A DNA stretch of 35,682 nucleotides from Stenotrophomonas sp. PS02289 (lineage in GTDB: Bacteria; Pseudomonadota; Gammaproteobacteria; Xanthomonadales; Xanthomonadaceae). Shown here in pieces: positions 7,099-14,456 of the stretch. The stretch lies in NCBI RefSeq assembly GCF_029960115.1, contig NZ_JASCOZ010000029.1, positions 1 through 35,682 of the forward strand. The letters run 5' to 3'. The first letter of the stretch is position 1. Each line of letters begins with the position of its first letter. The notes below the pieces were generated by a model. That model ran no database searches, was not told the origin of the DNA, and saw nothing but the letters and a program-made list of their open reading frames with translations. A program made the position numbers and the translations under genes.

Positions 7099-7917
7099 AT
7101 GGCAACAGTGCGATGGATCGTTCAATCCAATCTGGGCAGTCGGGGGGACATAGAGGCGATCGCCGATGCCTGCCAGAAGCTGGGATTGGAATGCCTTCAG
7201 GTGGGCGTCATCCCCTTCTCCGACGAATTGCCCGAGGTGCCGGCCGACGCTCCCGCCATCTTCTACGGGTCGGCAAACTTTGCCACCAACGTGCATCGTT
7301 CTGGTCGCTGGGCACCGGGTGTGTTCTTCGACGAGCAGGCGTTCCAGTTCACCCACACGCTTGAGCATTACGGAGACGAGTGTCTTAACTCGGACGCACG
7401 GATAACGACCATGGCCGGGTTGGCGGCACTTGATCTGGCCGACGACCTGCGCCTGTTTGTGCGTCCGGTAGCGGACTTGAAGGAATTTGCCGGGACCGAA
7501 TTCGCCATGGGCGAGTACCGCACCTGGTATGCGCGCTTGGCCGGGGGTGGGTTTGATCTGGGCCCCGATACACCGATCATCGCCGCCTCGATCAAGCCTA
7601 TCGAACATGAGTGGCGGCTGTTTCTGGCAGACGGCCGGGTGGTGGCCGGTAGTCACTACCGCAGTCATGGCGAGTTGCAGGTATCTCCAGAGATTCCGCC
7701 TGAGGTACGCGTCTACGCCGAGCGGATGGCGGCGGTCTGGAGTCCTTCGACCGTGTTCGTACTAGATGTGGCGCAATCGCAGGGACGCCTCTGCGTCATC
7801 GAGATAAACGGATTCAACAGCTCAGGCTTCTACGCCAGCAACATTCGGGACATCGTGGAGGCCGTTTCCGAAGTGGCGGCACGCTCTGGACCATCCGACG
7901 CCCACCCCGCCGCATGA
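7099..7917 (+). CDS. ATP-grasp domain protein (R2K-clade-like)
   Basis: A 272-residue protein that looks like a stand-alone ATP-grasp ligase of the R2K type (DUF4343-like). The central IIAASIKPIEHEWRLFLADG and the C-terminal VFVLDVAQ...CVIEINGFNSSGFYAS carry the pattern of the Mg-ATP site, with Asp in the first part and Glu and Asn in IEINGFN. Such proteins are predicted to join amino acids or other acids to amines; the substrate here is unknown. I chose the ATG at 7099 because GGGGAAG ends 8 bases upstream; the ATG at 7093 is too close to it and an in-frame TTG at 7042 is less likely. It is flanked on both sides by GTAG repeats. Confidence 0.7.
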   Translation: MATVRWIVQSNLGSRGDIEAIADACQKLGLECLQVGVIPFSDELPEVPADAPAIFYGSANFATNVHRSGRWAPGVFFDEQAFQFTHTLEHYGDECLNSDARITTMAGLAALDLADDLRLFVRPVADLKEFAGTEFAMGEYRTWYARLAGGGFDLGPDTPIIAASIKPIEHEWRLFLADGRVVAGSHYRSHGELQVSPEIPPEVRVYAERMAAVWSPSTVFVLDVAQSQGRLCVIEINGFNSSGFYASNIRDIVEAVSEVAARSGPSDAHPAA

Positions 7918-7927
7918 ATGCCGAATC

Positions 7928-7986
7928 GGTAGGGTCGGACGACGGTCGACCGCCGATAGCATTGATCAGCACGGTAACGTGTGACC
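7928..7986 (+). repeat. Composite GTAG repeat, copy C (left half only)
   Basis: It starts GGTAGGGTCGGACGAC, continues through the REP stem and the conserved tail ending in a variant of GTAACGCATGACC, and then the similarity stops. No right half is found before the gene ending at 8011. It lies between convergent genes. Confidence 0.75.
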
Positions 7987-8010
7987 TTCAACGCAGTAAG
8001 TCGCCCTTGT

Positions 8011-8529
8011 TCAGCGGCCATCCGCCATCGCGCCGTGCCTCTTCAGTACCTGTAAGAGGTTGTCCTGCAGCTGCTGCGCCGAAACGATGCCGCTCGAGAT
8101 CAGGTCGACTTCATCTTCAAGAAGGGAGAGCTCTACCCACAGTTCACGCGACAGATCCGTCATCGCGCCAATGGCAATCGACTTCCAGATGGCAGAAGGA
8201 ACACTCATCTCTCCGGCGACAAGCCGTGCGCCGATGTCAGACAATAGCCAACATCCGGCCTGCTGCCAGTTGGCCGTCCGCGCTCCGATTTCGAGCGCGT
8301 CCAGCGCCGCAAACTGGTCATGGGATGTCGCGATCTCGATGATCTCGATCGGCGGTGCATCCAGTGCTTCGATCAGGCCATACGCCCACGCGTTCGCTTC
8401 CTCGGCTGTCCTGATACCCAGCTCGATTCCCACCAAGAAATAGGCGCAGATGGACGCGTGATCCGCGTCGGCAGGAAACCCCTCCGTTGCACAACCTGCA
8501 ATCACGGATGCGACTACGCCAGCGTTCAA
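8011..8529 (-). CDS. Hypothetical protein, possibly immunity-like
   Basis: A 172-residue, mostly helical, acidic protein with no family I can name with confidence. The segment GIELGIRTAEEANAWAYGLIEALDAP followed by IEIIEIATSHD vaguely recalls small cytosolic immunity-type proteins in which a conserved W-A-x-x-L-I-E helix precedes a Pro-Ile-Glu stretch, but this is only a resemblance. The start is a TTG at 8529 with AGGAAG about 6 bases upstream; there is no ATG in the first 100 codons. It is followed upstream, on the same strand, by a SMI1/KNR4 gene 54 bases away, so the two may form an operon. Confidence 0.6.
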   Translation of the reverse strand: MNAGVVASVIAGCATEGFPADADHASICAYFLVGIELGIRTAEEANAWAYGLIEALDAPPIEIIEIATSHDQFAALDALEIGARTANWQQAGCWLLSDIGARLVAGEMSVPSAIWKSIAIGAMTDLSRELWVELSLLEDEVDLISSGIVSAQQLQDNLLQVLKRHGAMADGR

Positions 8530-8583
8530 TGGATGCTTCCTGCAGAGTTGACGTTGAATCCTACGGATTCACCACGCTTCAGT

Positions 8584-9015
8584 TCAAGAACGTACCAGCG
8601 AGCGCTGTGCCACACGTGCCTGGATGGCTGCCAGCGTTTCTGCGGATTTCTGGGCAGAGCGCATGACAGAGGCGATGCCTGGCTTCCAGACCGTCAGCTT
8701 GCCCGTCTCGTGATGCCAGTGCCGGATTTCCGGTTCGACCGCTCCATCGACGATGCGCATCACCAGATGGTTGCCGGTGCCGTTGTTGGCAACGGCCAGA
8801 AGGCCGAGCGTGCGCAGGTGCTGCCCCCACGCGCCGCGCAGATTCTCATAGGTGATCGCGCCGGCCGTCTTCCTCGGGTTGGCAGGGTCGAACACGGGGA
8901 AGAAGCGCCAGCCTCCGGGAAGCTCGTTGCAGTTGTGGGTTCGCCAGATCGCTTTCAGTGCCTCGGGAAATGTGAGGTTCAACTCGATCTCGGCGTTCTT
9001 GATCAGTTCGTCCAT
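8584..9015 (-). CDS. SMI1/KNR4-family protein
   Basis: A 143-residue protein of the SMI1/KNR4 (SUKH) type. It has an N-terminal helix ending in LNLTFPEALKAIWRTHN, the characteristic GGWRFFPVF, then LLAVANNGTGNHLVMRI, which fits the D/N-G-x-G core that precedes a hydrophobic strand. Bacterial members are often immunity proteins that neutralise contact-dependent or polymorphic toxins. No toxin gene is visible in this window, so this would be an orphan. The ATG at 9015 fits the family start; the frame continues to 9219 but only through a repeat element. No convincing Shine-Dalgarno is visible. Confidence 0.65.
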   Translation of the reverse strand: MDELIKNAEIELNLTFPEALKAIWRTHNCNELPGGWRFFPVFDPANPRKTAGAITYENLRGAWGQHLRTLGLLAVANNGTGNHLVMRIVDGAVEPEIRHWHHETGKLTVWKPGIASVMRSAQKSAETLAAIQARVAQRSLVRS

Positions 9016-9068
9016 GGGGCGCTCAAGGGGGTACGGGTTGGGTCCGGCGGAAGCGTGCCTCCGACGCT

Positions 9069-9127
9069 GGTCATGCGTTACCGGGTGCTGCACCGTCGTC
9101 GGCAGTCGCCTTGCGGCCGACTCTACC
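9069..9127 (-). repeat. Composite GTAG repeat, degenerate half (copy F)
   Basis: On the minus strand it begins GGTAGAGTCGGCC and ends GGTAACGCATGACC, matching the left half of copies A-D with several substitutions. The other half is missing. It sits upstream of the SMI1/KNR4 gene. Confidence 0.65.
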
Positions 9128-9198
9128 AAAGCGCAGCGTCCGCCTGGACCAAGGGATCCCGGCACCCCAGTGCCCGGGGCCAAACCCGACACCCCCTC

Positions 9199-9227
9199 TT
9201 GCACCCTCAAACCTAACACTGTTAGAT
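9199..9227 (+). promoter_or_regulatory. Promoter of the tetR-RND operon
   Basis: TTGCAC (9199-9204), a 17-base spacer and TTAGAT (9222-9227) resemble a sigma-70 promoter. The first operator lies in the spacer and reaches into the -10 element. Confidence 0.6.
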
Positions 9228-9248
9228 TCCATCCCTAACAACGTTAGG
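9213..9248. promoter_or_regulatory. Tandem TetR operators
   Basis: Two near-identical palindromes: CTAAC-ACT-GTTAG (9213-9225) and CCTAAC-AAC-GTTAGG (9234-9248). Their centres are 22 bases apart, about two helical turns. They lie immediately upstream of the TetR gene and overlap its promoter, which fits autorepression with two dimers on one DNA face. Confidence 0.8.
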
Positions 9249-9261
9249 TAACCTCCCCTCC

Positions 9262-9894
9262 ATGCGTCAGGCCATCGCCCGCGACAACATTGTGGACGCC
9301 GCCTTCAAGCTGCTCGACGAAGCCGGCATGGAGGGCGTCACCCTGCGCAAGGTGGCCTGCTCGCTGGGTATCCGGGCCCCGTCGCTGTACTGGCACTTCA
9401 AGAGCAAGCAGGCGCTGGTCGACGCCATGGCCGACGCCATGATCGTGGACGTGGCCCGGCACATTCCCGAGGGCCAGCCGTGGCGGCAGACCCTGCTGCA
9501 GATCGCGCGCGAGTTCCGGGTGGCGTTCAAGGCGCGCCGCGATGGCGCGCGGGTCTATGCCGGCACCTTCATTGCCACCGAGAACGTGCTGCGGGTGGGC
9601 GAGGCCAGCATTGCCGCGCTGACCGCTGCCGGTGCACCGGCCAGCTTTGCCGCGACCACCGCGATGGACCTGGTCTACTACACGATGGGCTTCGTCATTG
9701 AAGAACAGTCGTGGCCGGGCGACGGCAGCATGGAAGCGCTGGGCGAGGCCTTCATGGCCCTGGCCGAACAACGTTTCCCGCACTGCTGGCAGGCGCGCGA
9801 AGTCTGGCGCGAAGTCGATTTCGATACCCGCTTTGAACAGGGCGTGGGGCTGATGCTGGACGGCATCGAACAACGCCTCGCCCGCACCTCCTGA
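9262..9894 (+). CDS. TetR-family repressor of the RND efflux operon
   Basis: A 210-residue regulator. The N-terminal helix-turn-helix spans about residues 8-53 (IVDAAFKLLDEAGMEGVTL, then VACSLGIRAPSLYWHFKSK). The ligand domain from about residue 70 recalls the C-terminal domain of TetR-class proteins. It is the first gene of an apparent operon with the adaptor and pump genes (41 bases to the adaptor start). Two palindromic operators lie just upstream, so it most likely represses itself and the pump until a substrate of the pump binds. The ATG at 9262 has no strong Shine-Dalgarno. Confidence 0.88.
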   Translation: MRQAIARDNIVDAAFKLLDEAGMEGVTLRKVACSLGIRAPSLYWHFKSKQALVDAMADAMIVDVARHIPEGQPWRQTLLQIAREFRVAFKARRDGARVYAGTFIATENVLRVGEASIAALTAAGAPASFAATTAMDLVYYTMGFVIEEQSWPGDGSMEALGEAFMALAEQRFPHCWQAREVWREVDFDTRFEQGVGLMLDGIEQRLARTS

Positions 9895-9935
9895 ATCCAC
9901 CTCCCTTACCGCTGCTCCGACACGGAAGCTCATCC

Positions 9936-11039
9936 ATGCGTTCGCCCTTACTTCGCTGCTCCCTGCTTGTGCTTTCCCTCGCCGTGCTGACCGCCTGTGG
10001 CGGCAAGGACGATGCCGAGGCCGATGCGGCCACCACCTCGGCGCTACCGGTGTCTGTCGCCGCCGCACAATCGCAGGTAATGCCGCGCACGGTGCTGGTA
10101 TCCGGGCCTGTCAGTGCCTTCGAGGAAATGCAGCTGGGCGTGGAAATCAGCGGCCAGCGCGTGACCGCGTTGAACGTGGATGTGGGCCAGTATGTAAAGA
10201 AGGGCCAGATCCTGCTCCAGCTCGACCACCGCACCCTGGACAGCGAACTCGCCCAGGCCGAAGCGTCGCTGCGCCAGGCGCAGGCATCGCAGGAGCTGGC
10301 CCGGCTGAACTACCAGCGCAGCGAAAAGCTCGCCGCCGAGAAGCTCATCAGCGAAAGCAGCCTGGACGAGCTGCGTGCCAATCGCCTCAACGCCGAAGCG
10401 CAGACCGCGACCGCCCGCGCCGCGCGTGACTCGGCGCAGCTGCGCCGCGACTTCGCCGACCTGCGTGCACCGGCCGATGGCCTGATCTCCAAGCGGCTGG
10501 TCCAGCCTGGACAGGTGGTGTCGGCCGGCACCGAACTGCTGCGCCTGATCCGCGACGGCCGCCTGGAATGGCGTGCCGAACTGCCGGAAGACCAGCTGGC
10601 CGGCGTGGCCGTAGGCAATTCGGTACAGCTGCCGTACGCGGGGCAGACCATCACCGGTCGTATCCGCGCCGTCACGCCGGGCGTGGATGCGCAAACCCGC
10701 ACCGGCACCGTCTACGCGGACCTGCCGGAGCCGGGCACGCTGAAGCAGGGCATCTACGTGGAAGGCCGCATCGTCACCGGCGACGGAGAAGTGCTCACCA
10801 TTCCCACCGCCGCCATCGTGCAGCGCGACGGCCACAGCTATGTGTTCAGCGTCAACGACAAGCAGCAGGCCACCCGTCACCGCGTACGCACCGGTCAGGT
10901 CCAACAGGGTCGCACCGCAATCCTGGAAGGGCTGAAGGCCGGCGACAAGGTCGTGGTCGACGGTGCCGGGTTCCTGGGTGAAGGTGACCGCGTGCGCGTG
11001 GTCGATGCCACGGCCGCCAAGAAGGCGGACGCGCAATGA
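9936..11039 (+). CDS. RND efflux periplasmic adaptor (membrane fusion lipoprotein)
   Basis: A 367-residue HlyD/AcrA-family adaptor. The signal peptide ends in the lipobox LTAC (Cys21), so it is anchored in the inner membrane by lipid. Next come a barrel-sandwich half (VTALNVDVGQYVKKGQILLQLD), an alpha-helical hairpin (about 100-165, Ala/Gln/Arg-rich coiled coil), the second sandwich half (DLRAPADGLISKRLVQPGQVV) and the beta-barrel and membrane-proximal domains. It links the RND pump to an outer-membrane channel. GGAAG lies about 9 bases before the ATG. Its stop overlaps the pump start by 4 bases (ATGA). Confidence 0.92.
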   Translation: MRSPLLRCSLLVLSLAVLTACGGKDDAEADAATTSALPVSVAAAQSQVMPRTVLVSGPVSAFEEMQLGVEISGQRVTALNVDVGQYVKKGQILLQLDHRTLDSELAQAEASLRQAQASQELARLNYQRSEKLAAEKLISESSLDELRANRLNAEAQTATARAARDSAQLRRDFADLRAPADGLISKRLVQPGQVVSAGTELLRLIRDGRLEWRAELPEDQLAGVAVGNSVQLPYAGQTITGRIRAVTPGVDAQTRTGTVYADLPEPGTLKQGIYVEGRIVTGDGEVLTIPTAAIVQRDGHSYVFSVNDKQQATRHRVRTGQVQQGRTAILEGLKAGDKVVVDGAGFLGEGDRVRVVDATAAKKADAQ

Positions 11040-14000
11040 ACTTCTCCGCCTGGGCGATCAAGCGCCCGTTACCTGCACTGCTGATCTTCTTCGTGCTGTG
11101 CGTGGCCGGCCTGTGGGGTTTCCACCAGTTGCCGGTGGCGCGCTTCCCGGACATCGCCTTCCCGATGACCACGGTCACCGTGACCCAGCCGGGTGCGTCG
11201 CCCAGCCAGCTCGAAGCGGAGGTCACCCGCAAGGTGGAAGACTCCGTGGCAACGGTGAACAACGTCAAGCGCGTGATCTCCTCGGTCAGCGAAGGCGTCA
11301 GCACCACCACGATCGAGTTCCAGCTGGAGGCCGATCTGGCCACGGCGCTGGACGACACCCGCGACGCGGTCACCCGCATCCGTACCGACCTGCCGCAGGA
11401 CATCCAGGAGCCGGTGATCTCCAAGGTGGACATCGGCGGCTCGCTGATGACCTACGCGCTGGTCGCTCCGCACATGACACCGGACGAGGCCAGCTGGTTC
11501 GTCGACCGTGACATTTCCCGCGCGATGTACGGCGTACCCGGCGTGGCCCGGGTCACCCGCGTCGGCGGCGTGCAGCGCCAGGTACGGGTGGACCTGGACC
11601 CGAACGCGCTGATCGCCATGGGCATCACCGCCGGCGACGTCTCGCAGCAGCTGGCGCGCATCCAGGTGGAACGCGCCGGCGGCAAGGCCGAGATCGAAGG
11701 CGCGCAGCAGACCATCCGCACGCTGGGCACGGTGGGTGACGCGCAGGCGCTGCGTGACTACTCCATCGCCTTGCCGGACGGCCGTTCGGTGCGACTGTCC
11801 ACGCTGGCCAAGGTGACCGATGCCGCGGCCGACCCGACGGAGGCGGCGCTGCTCGACGGCGGCGCGGTCGTGGCCTTCTCCATGTCGCGTACCCGCGGCT
11901 CCAGCGAAGTGAAAGTCGAAGCCGGCGTGCACGAGGCGCTGGACAAGATCAAGGCCGAACACCCCGGCATCGACTTCAAGCTGGTCACCACCGCCATCGA
12001 TGAAACGCATCGGTCGTACGATTCGTCGATGACCATGCTGTACGAAGGCGCGTTGCTGGCGCTGCTGGTGGTGTGGTTGTTCCTGCGTGACTGGCGCGCC
12101 ACCTGGGTGTCGGCGCTGGCCTTGCCGTTGTCGATCATTCCCACTTTCGCGGTGATGTATTTCTTCGGCTTCACCCTGAACATGATCACCCTGCTGGCCT
12201 TGTCGGTGGTGGTCGGCATCCTGGTGGACGATGCGATCGTGGAGATCGAAAACATCGTGCGCCACCTGCGCATGGGCAAGCCGCCACTGGAAGCGGCGCG
12301 CGAAGCAGCCGGCGAAATCGGCAACGCGGTGATCGCCACCTCGCTGACCCTGGCCGCGGTGTTCATCCCGGTCGCCTTCATGCCCGGCATTGCCGGCAAG
12401 TTCTTCCGCGAATTCGGCTGGACCGCGGCGACGGCAGTGCTGTTCTCGCTGCTGGTCGCGCGACTGCTCACCCCGATGATGGCGGCCTATCTGCTGAAGC
12501 CACACGGGGAAGAGAAGCCCGAGTCGAAGCTGATGACCTGGTACCTCGGCTGGGTGGACGCCGCGCTGCGTCATCGCGGCCGTACCCTGTGGCTGGCTAC
12601 CGGTCTGTTCGTGGCTTCGTTGGCGCTGGTGCCGCTGATTCCGGCCACCTTCATTCCGCAGTCCGACCTGGGCCGCAGCAATCTGAGCCTGGAACTGCCC
12701 CCGGGCACCCGCCTGCAGGAAACCGTAGCCGTGGCCGAGCAGGCGCGCGCGCTGCTCAAGGACATGCCGGAGCTGAAACAGGTCTACACCGCGGTCGGCA
12801 GCGTGCTCGACCTGGGTGACCCCAGTGCCACCGGCGTCGGTGAACCGCGCAAGGCCACCCTGGTGCTGGATTGGGGGCTCGCCGATGACCGTGACCGCGA
12901 CCAGCGTGCGCTGGAGCGTGATGCACGCCAGCGCCTGGCCAATCTGCCGGGCGTGCGCGTGAGCTATGTCAGCTCCGAACCGGGCAATCTGCTGCAGCTG
13001 GTGCTGTCCGGCGATGACCCGCAGCGCCTGCAGGACGCCTCAACCGCACTGGAACGTGACCTGCGCAGCATCCAGGGGCTGGGCAGCGTGACCTCCACGG
13101 CCTCGCTGCTGCGTCCGGAGATCCAGATCGTGCCCAACGCCGCGCGCGCCGCCGACCTCGGCGTGGCCACGGCGGATATCGCCGAGGCGGCCCGGATCGC
13201 CACTGCGGGCGACTACGAACAGCGACTGGCAAAACTCAATCTGCCGGACCGTCAGGTACCCATCCGCGTCGGCTTCGCCGAATCCGACCTGGCCAATCCG
13301 TCGCTGGTGCACCAGTTGCGTGTGCCCGGTCGCGACGGTCCGGTGCCGCTGGCGGCCGTGGCCGACATCCAGCCCGGCAGTGGCCCGTCGCAGATATCGC
13401 GCTACCAGCGGCAGCGCAACGTGACTCTGACCGCTGAGCTCAACGGCCGCCCGCTGGGTGAAGTGATGACCGAAGTGCAGGCCCTGCCCAGTGTGAAGAA
13501 GTTGCCGCCGGGCGTGACCTTCCTCAACACCGGCGACGCCGAAGTGTTCGTGGAACTGTTCATCGGCTTCCTGCTGGCGATGGCAGCCGGGTTGATCTGC
13601 ATCTACATGGTGCTGTTGCTGCTGTTCAACCACGCGCTGATGCCGGTGACCATTCTGGCGGCCGTACCGCTGTGCGCCGGTGGTGCCTTCGGCGCGCTGC
13701 TGATCACCCAGAACATGCTCTCGCTGCCGGCATTGATCGGCCTGCTGATGCTGATCGGTATCGCCACCAAGAACTCGATCCTGCTGGTGGACTACGCGGT
13801 GATGGCCGAAGACGAGCAGGGCATGAGCCAGCACGATGCGCTCATTGATGCCTGCCGGAAGCGCGCCCAGCCGATCATCATGACCACGCTGGCGATGGGT
13901 GCCGGCATGATGCCGATCGCGCTGGGTTTTGCCGGTGACTCCAGCTTCCGCGCGCCGATGGCGATTGCGGTCATCGGCGGCCTGATCACCTCCACGCTGT

Positions 14001-14113
14001 TGAGCCTGATCGTGATCCCGGCGGCCTTCACCGTGGTCGATGACGTCGGCGACTGGCTGTCGCGGAAATTCCGCCACCGCTCCTCGCATCATTCGCACGC
14101 TGTGGGCGATTGA
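11036..14113 (+). CDS. RND multidrug efflux inner-membrane pump (HAE1 type)
   Basis: A 1025-residue AcrB-like permease: 12 membrane segments in two repeats, each followed by a large periplasmic loop. Proton-relay residues are present: Asp398-Asp399 in GILVDDAIVEIEN (segment 4) and Lys912 in GIATKNSILLVDY (segment 10), matching AcrB Asp407/Asp408 and Lys940. N-terminal FSAWAIKRPLPA and PVARFPDIAFP are typical. It exports drugs or metabolites using the proton gradient. No outer-membrane channel gene follows, so it presumably borrows a TolC-like protein encoded elsewhere. Stenotrophomonas has several such pumps (Sme systems); which one this is cannot be decided from this window. Confidence 0.93.
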   Translation: MNFSAWAIKRPLPALLIFFVLCVAGLWGFHQLPVARFPDIAFPMTTVTVTQPGASPSQLEAEVTRKVEDSVATVNNVKRVISSVSEGVSTTTIEFQLEADLATALDDTRDAVTRIRTDLPQDIQEPVISKVDIGGSLMTYALVAPHMTPDEASWFVDRDISRAMYGVPGVARVTRVGGVQRQVRVDLDPNALIAMGITAGDVSQQLARIQVERAGGKAEIEGAQQTIRTLGTVGDAQALRDYSIALPDGRSVRLSTLAKVTDAAADPTEAALLDGGAVVAFSMSRTRGSSEVKVEAGVHEALDKIKAEHPGIDFKLVTTAIDETHRSYDSSMTMLYEGALLALLVVWLFLRDWRATWVSALALPLSIIPTFAVMYFFGFTLNMITLLALSVVVGILVDDAIVEIENIVRHLRMGKPPLEAAREAAGEIGNAVIATSLTLAAVFIPVAFMPGIAGKFFREFGWTAATAVLFSLLVARLLTPMMAAYLLKPHGEEKPESKLMTWYLGWVDAALRHRGRTLWLATGLFVASLALVPLIPATFIPQSDLGRSNLSLELPPGTRLQETVAVAEQARALLKDMPELKQVYTAVGSVLDLGDPSATGVGEPRKATLVLDWGLADDRDRDQRALERDARQRLANLPGVRVSYVSSEPGNLLQLVLSGDDPQRLQDASTALERDLRSIQGLGSVTSTASLLRPEIQIVPNAARAADLGVATADIAEAARIATAGDYEQRLAKLNLPDRQVPIRVGFAESDLANPSLVHQLRVPGRDGPVPLAAVADIQPGSGPSQISRYQRQRNVTLTAELNGRPLGEVMTEVQALPSVKKLPPGVTFLNTGDAEVFVELFIGFLLAMAAGLICIYMVLLLLFNHALMPVTILAAVPLCAGGAFGALLITQNMLSLPALIGLLMLIGIATKNSILLVDYAVMAEDEQGMSQHDALIDACRKRAQPIIMTTLAMGAGMMPIALGFAGDSSFRAPMAIAVIGGLITSTLLSLIVIPAAFTVVDDVGDWLSRKFRHRSSHHSHAVGD

Positions 14114-14148
14114 TGCGCCCGCCGCGTCTTGATGGCGTGGCAGGCCCG

Positions 14149-14292
14149 GGTAGGGTCGGTCGATAGACGACCGCCGATAACGGTGATCGGCACGGTGACG
14201 CATGACCTCGGCCGATGGAACCTCTCCGGCCAGGGTCATGCGTCAATGCATTGAACGGATGGGTCGGCGGTCGTCTATCGACCGACCCTACC
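14149..14292. repeat. Composite GTAG repeat, copy D (144 bp, complete)
   Basis: Perfect 29-base inverted arms at 14149-14177 and 14264-14292, each headed GGTAGGGTCGG. The inner segment carries a second exact 12-base inverted repeat, TGACGCATGACC with GGTCATGCGTCA, extended by GGCC on both sides. The element lies 35 bases after the RND pump stop, where it may stabilise or end the transcript. It fills part of the 343-base gap 14114-14456, whose other recognisable content is the Pho-box promoter. Confidence 0.9.
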
Positions 14293-14390
14293 AAGGCGGA
14301 CTATGTGTCCTTCCCGATAGGCGATGAGTTCTGCGCAGCAGCTGTGACGCAGTCCACACCGCGTTCTGGGTCGCGCACTCCCTGCGCACA

Positions 14391-14424
14391 GTGTCATGTG
14401 GAAGTCACTCACGCTACCGATACT
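14391..14424 (+). promoter_or_regulatory. Putative Pho box and -10 of the TonB receptor-phospholipase operon
   Basis: GTGTCAT-GTGG-AAGTCAC (14391-14408) has the layout of a PhoB site: two 7-base direct repeats 4 bases apart, 6/7 and 4/7 against CTGTCAT. GATACT (14419-14424) follows after 10 bases, the distance at which a Pho box replaces the -35 element. The ATG is at 14457. Confidence 0.5.
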
Positions 14425-14456
14425 CCGGCGCGTCCTCCATCCCCCACTGAGAACTC

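Noticed and set aside
11069..12574. Long antisense open frame (about 500 codons) opposite the RND pump
   Set aside because: High-GC coding sequence leaves the antisense frame open; the product is His/Gln/Arg-rich with no domain, and the pump on the other strand is certain.
14342..14359. Second Pho-box-like repeat (CTGTGAC-GCAG-TCCACAC)
   Set aside because: The second half has little likeness to the consensus and no -10 is placed correctly.
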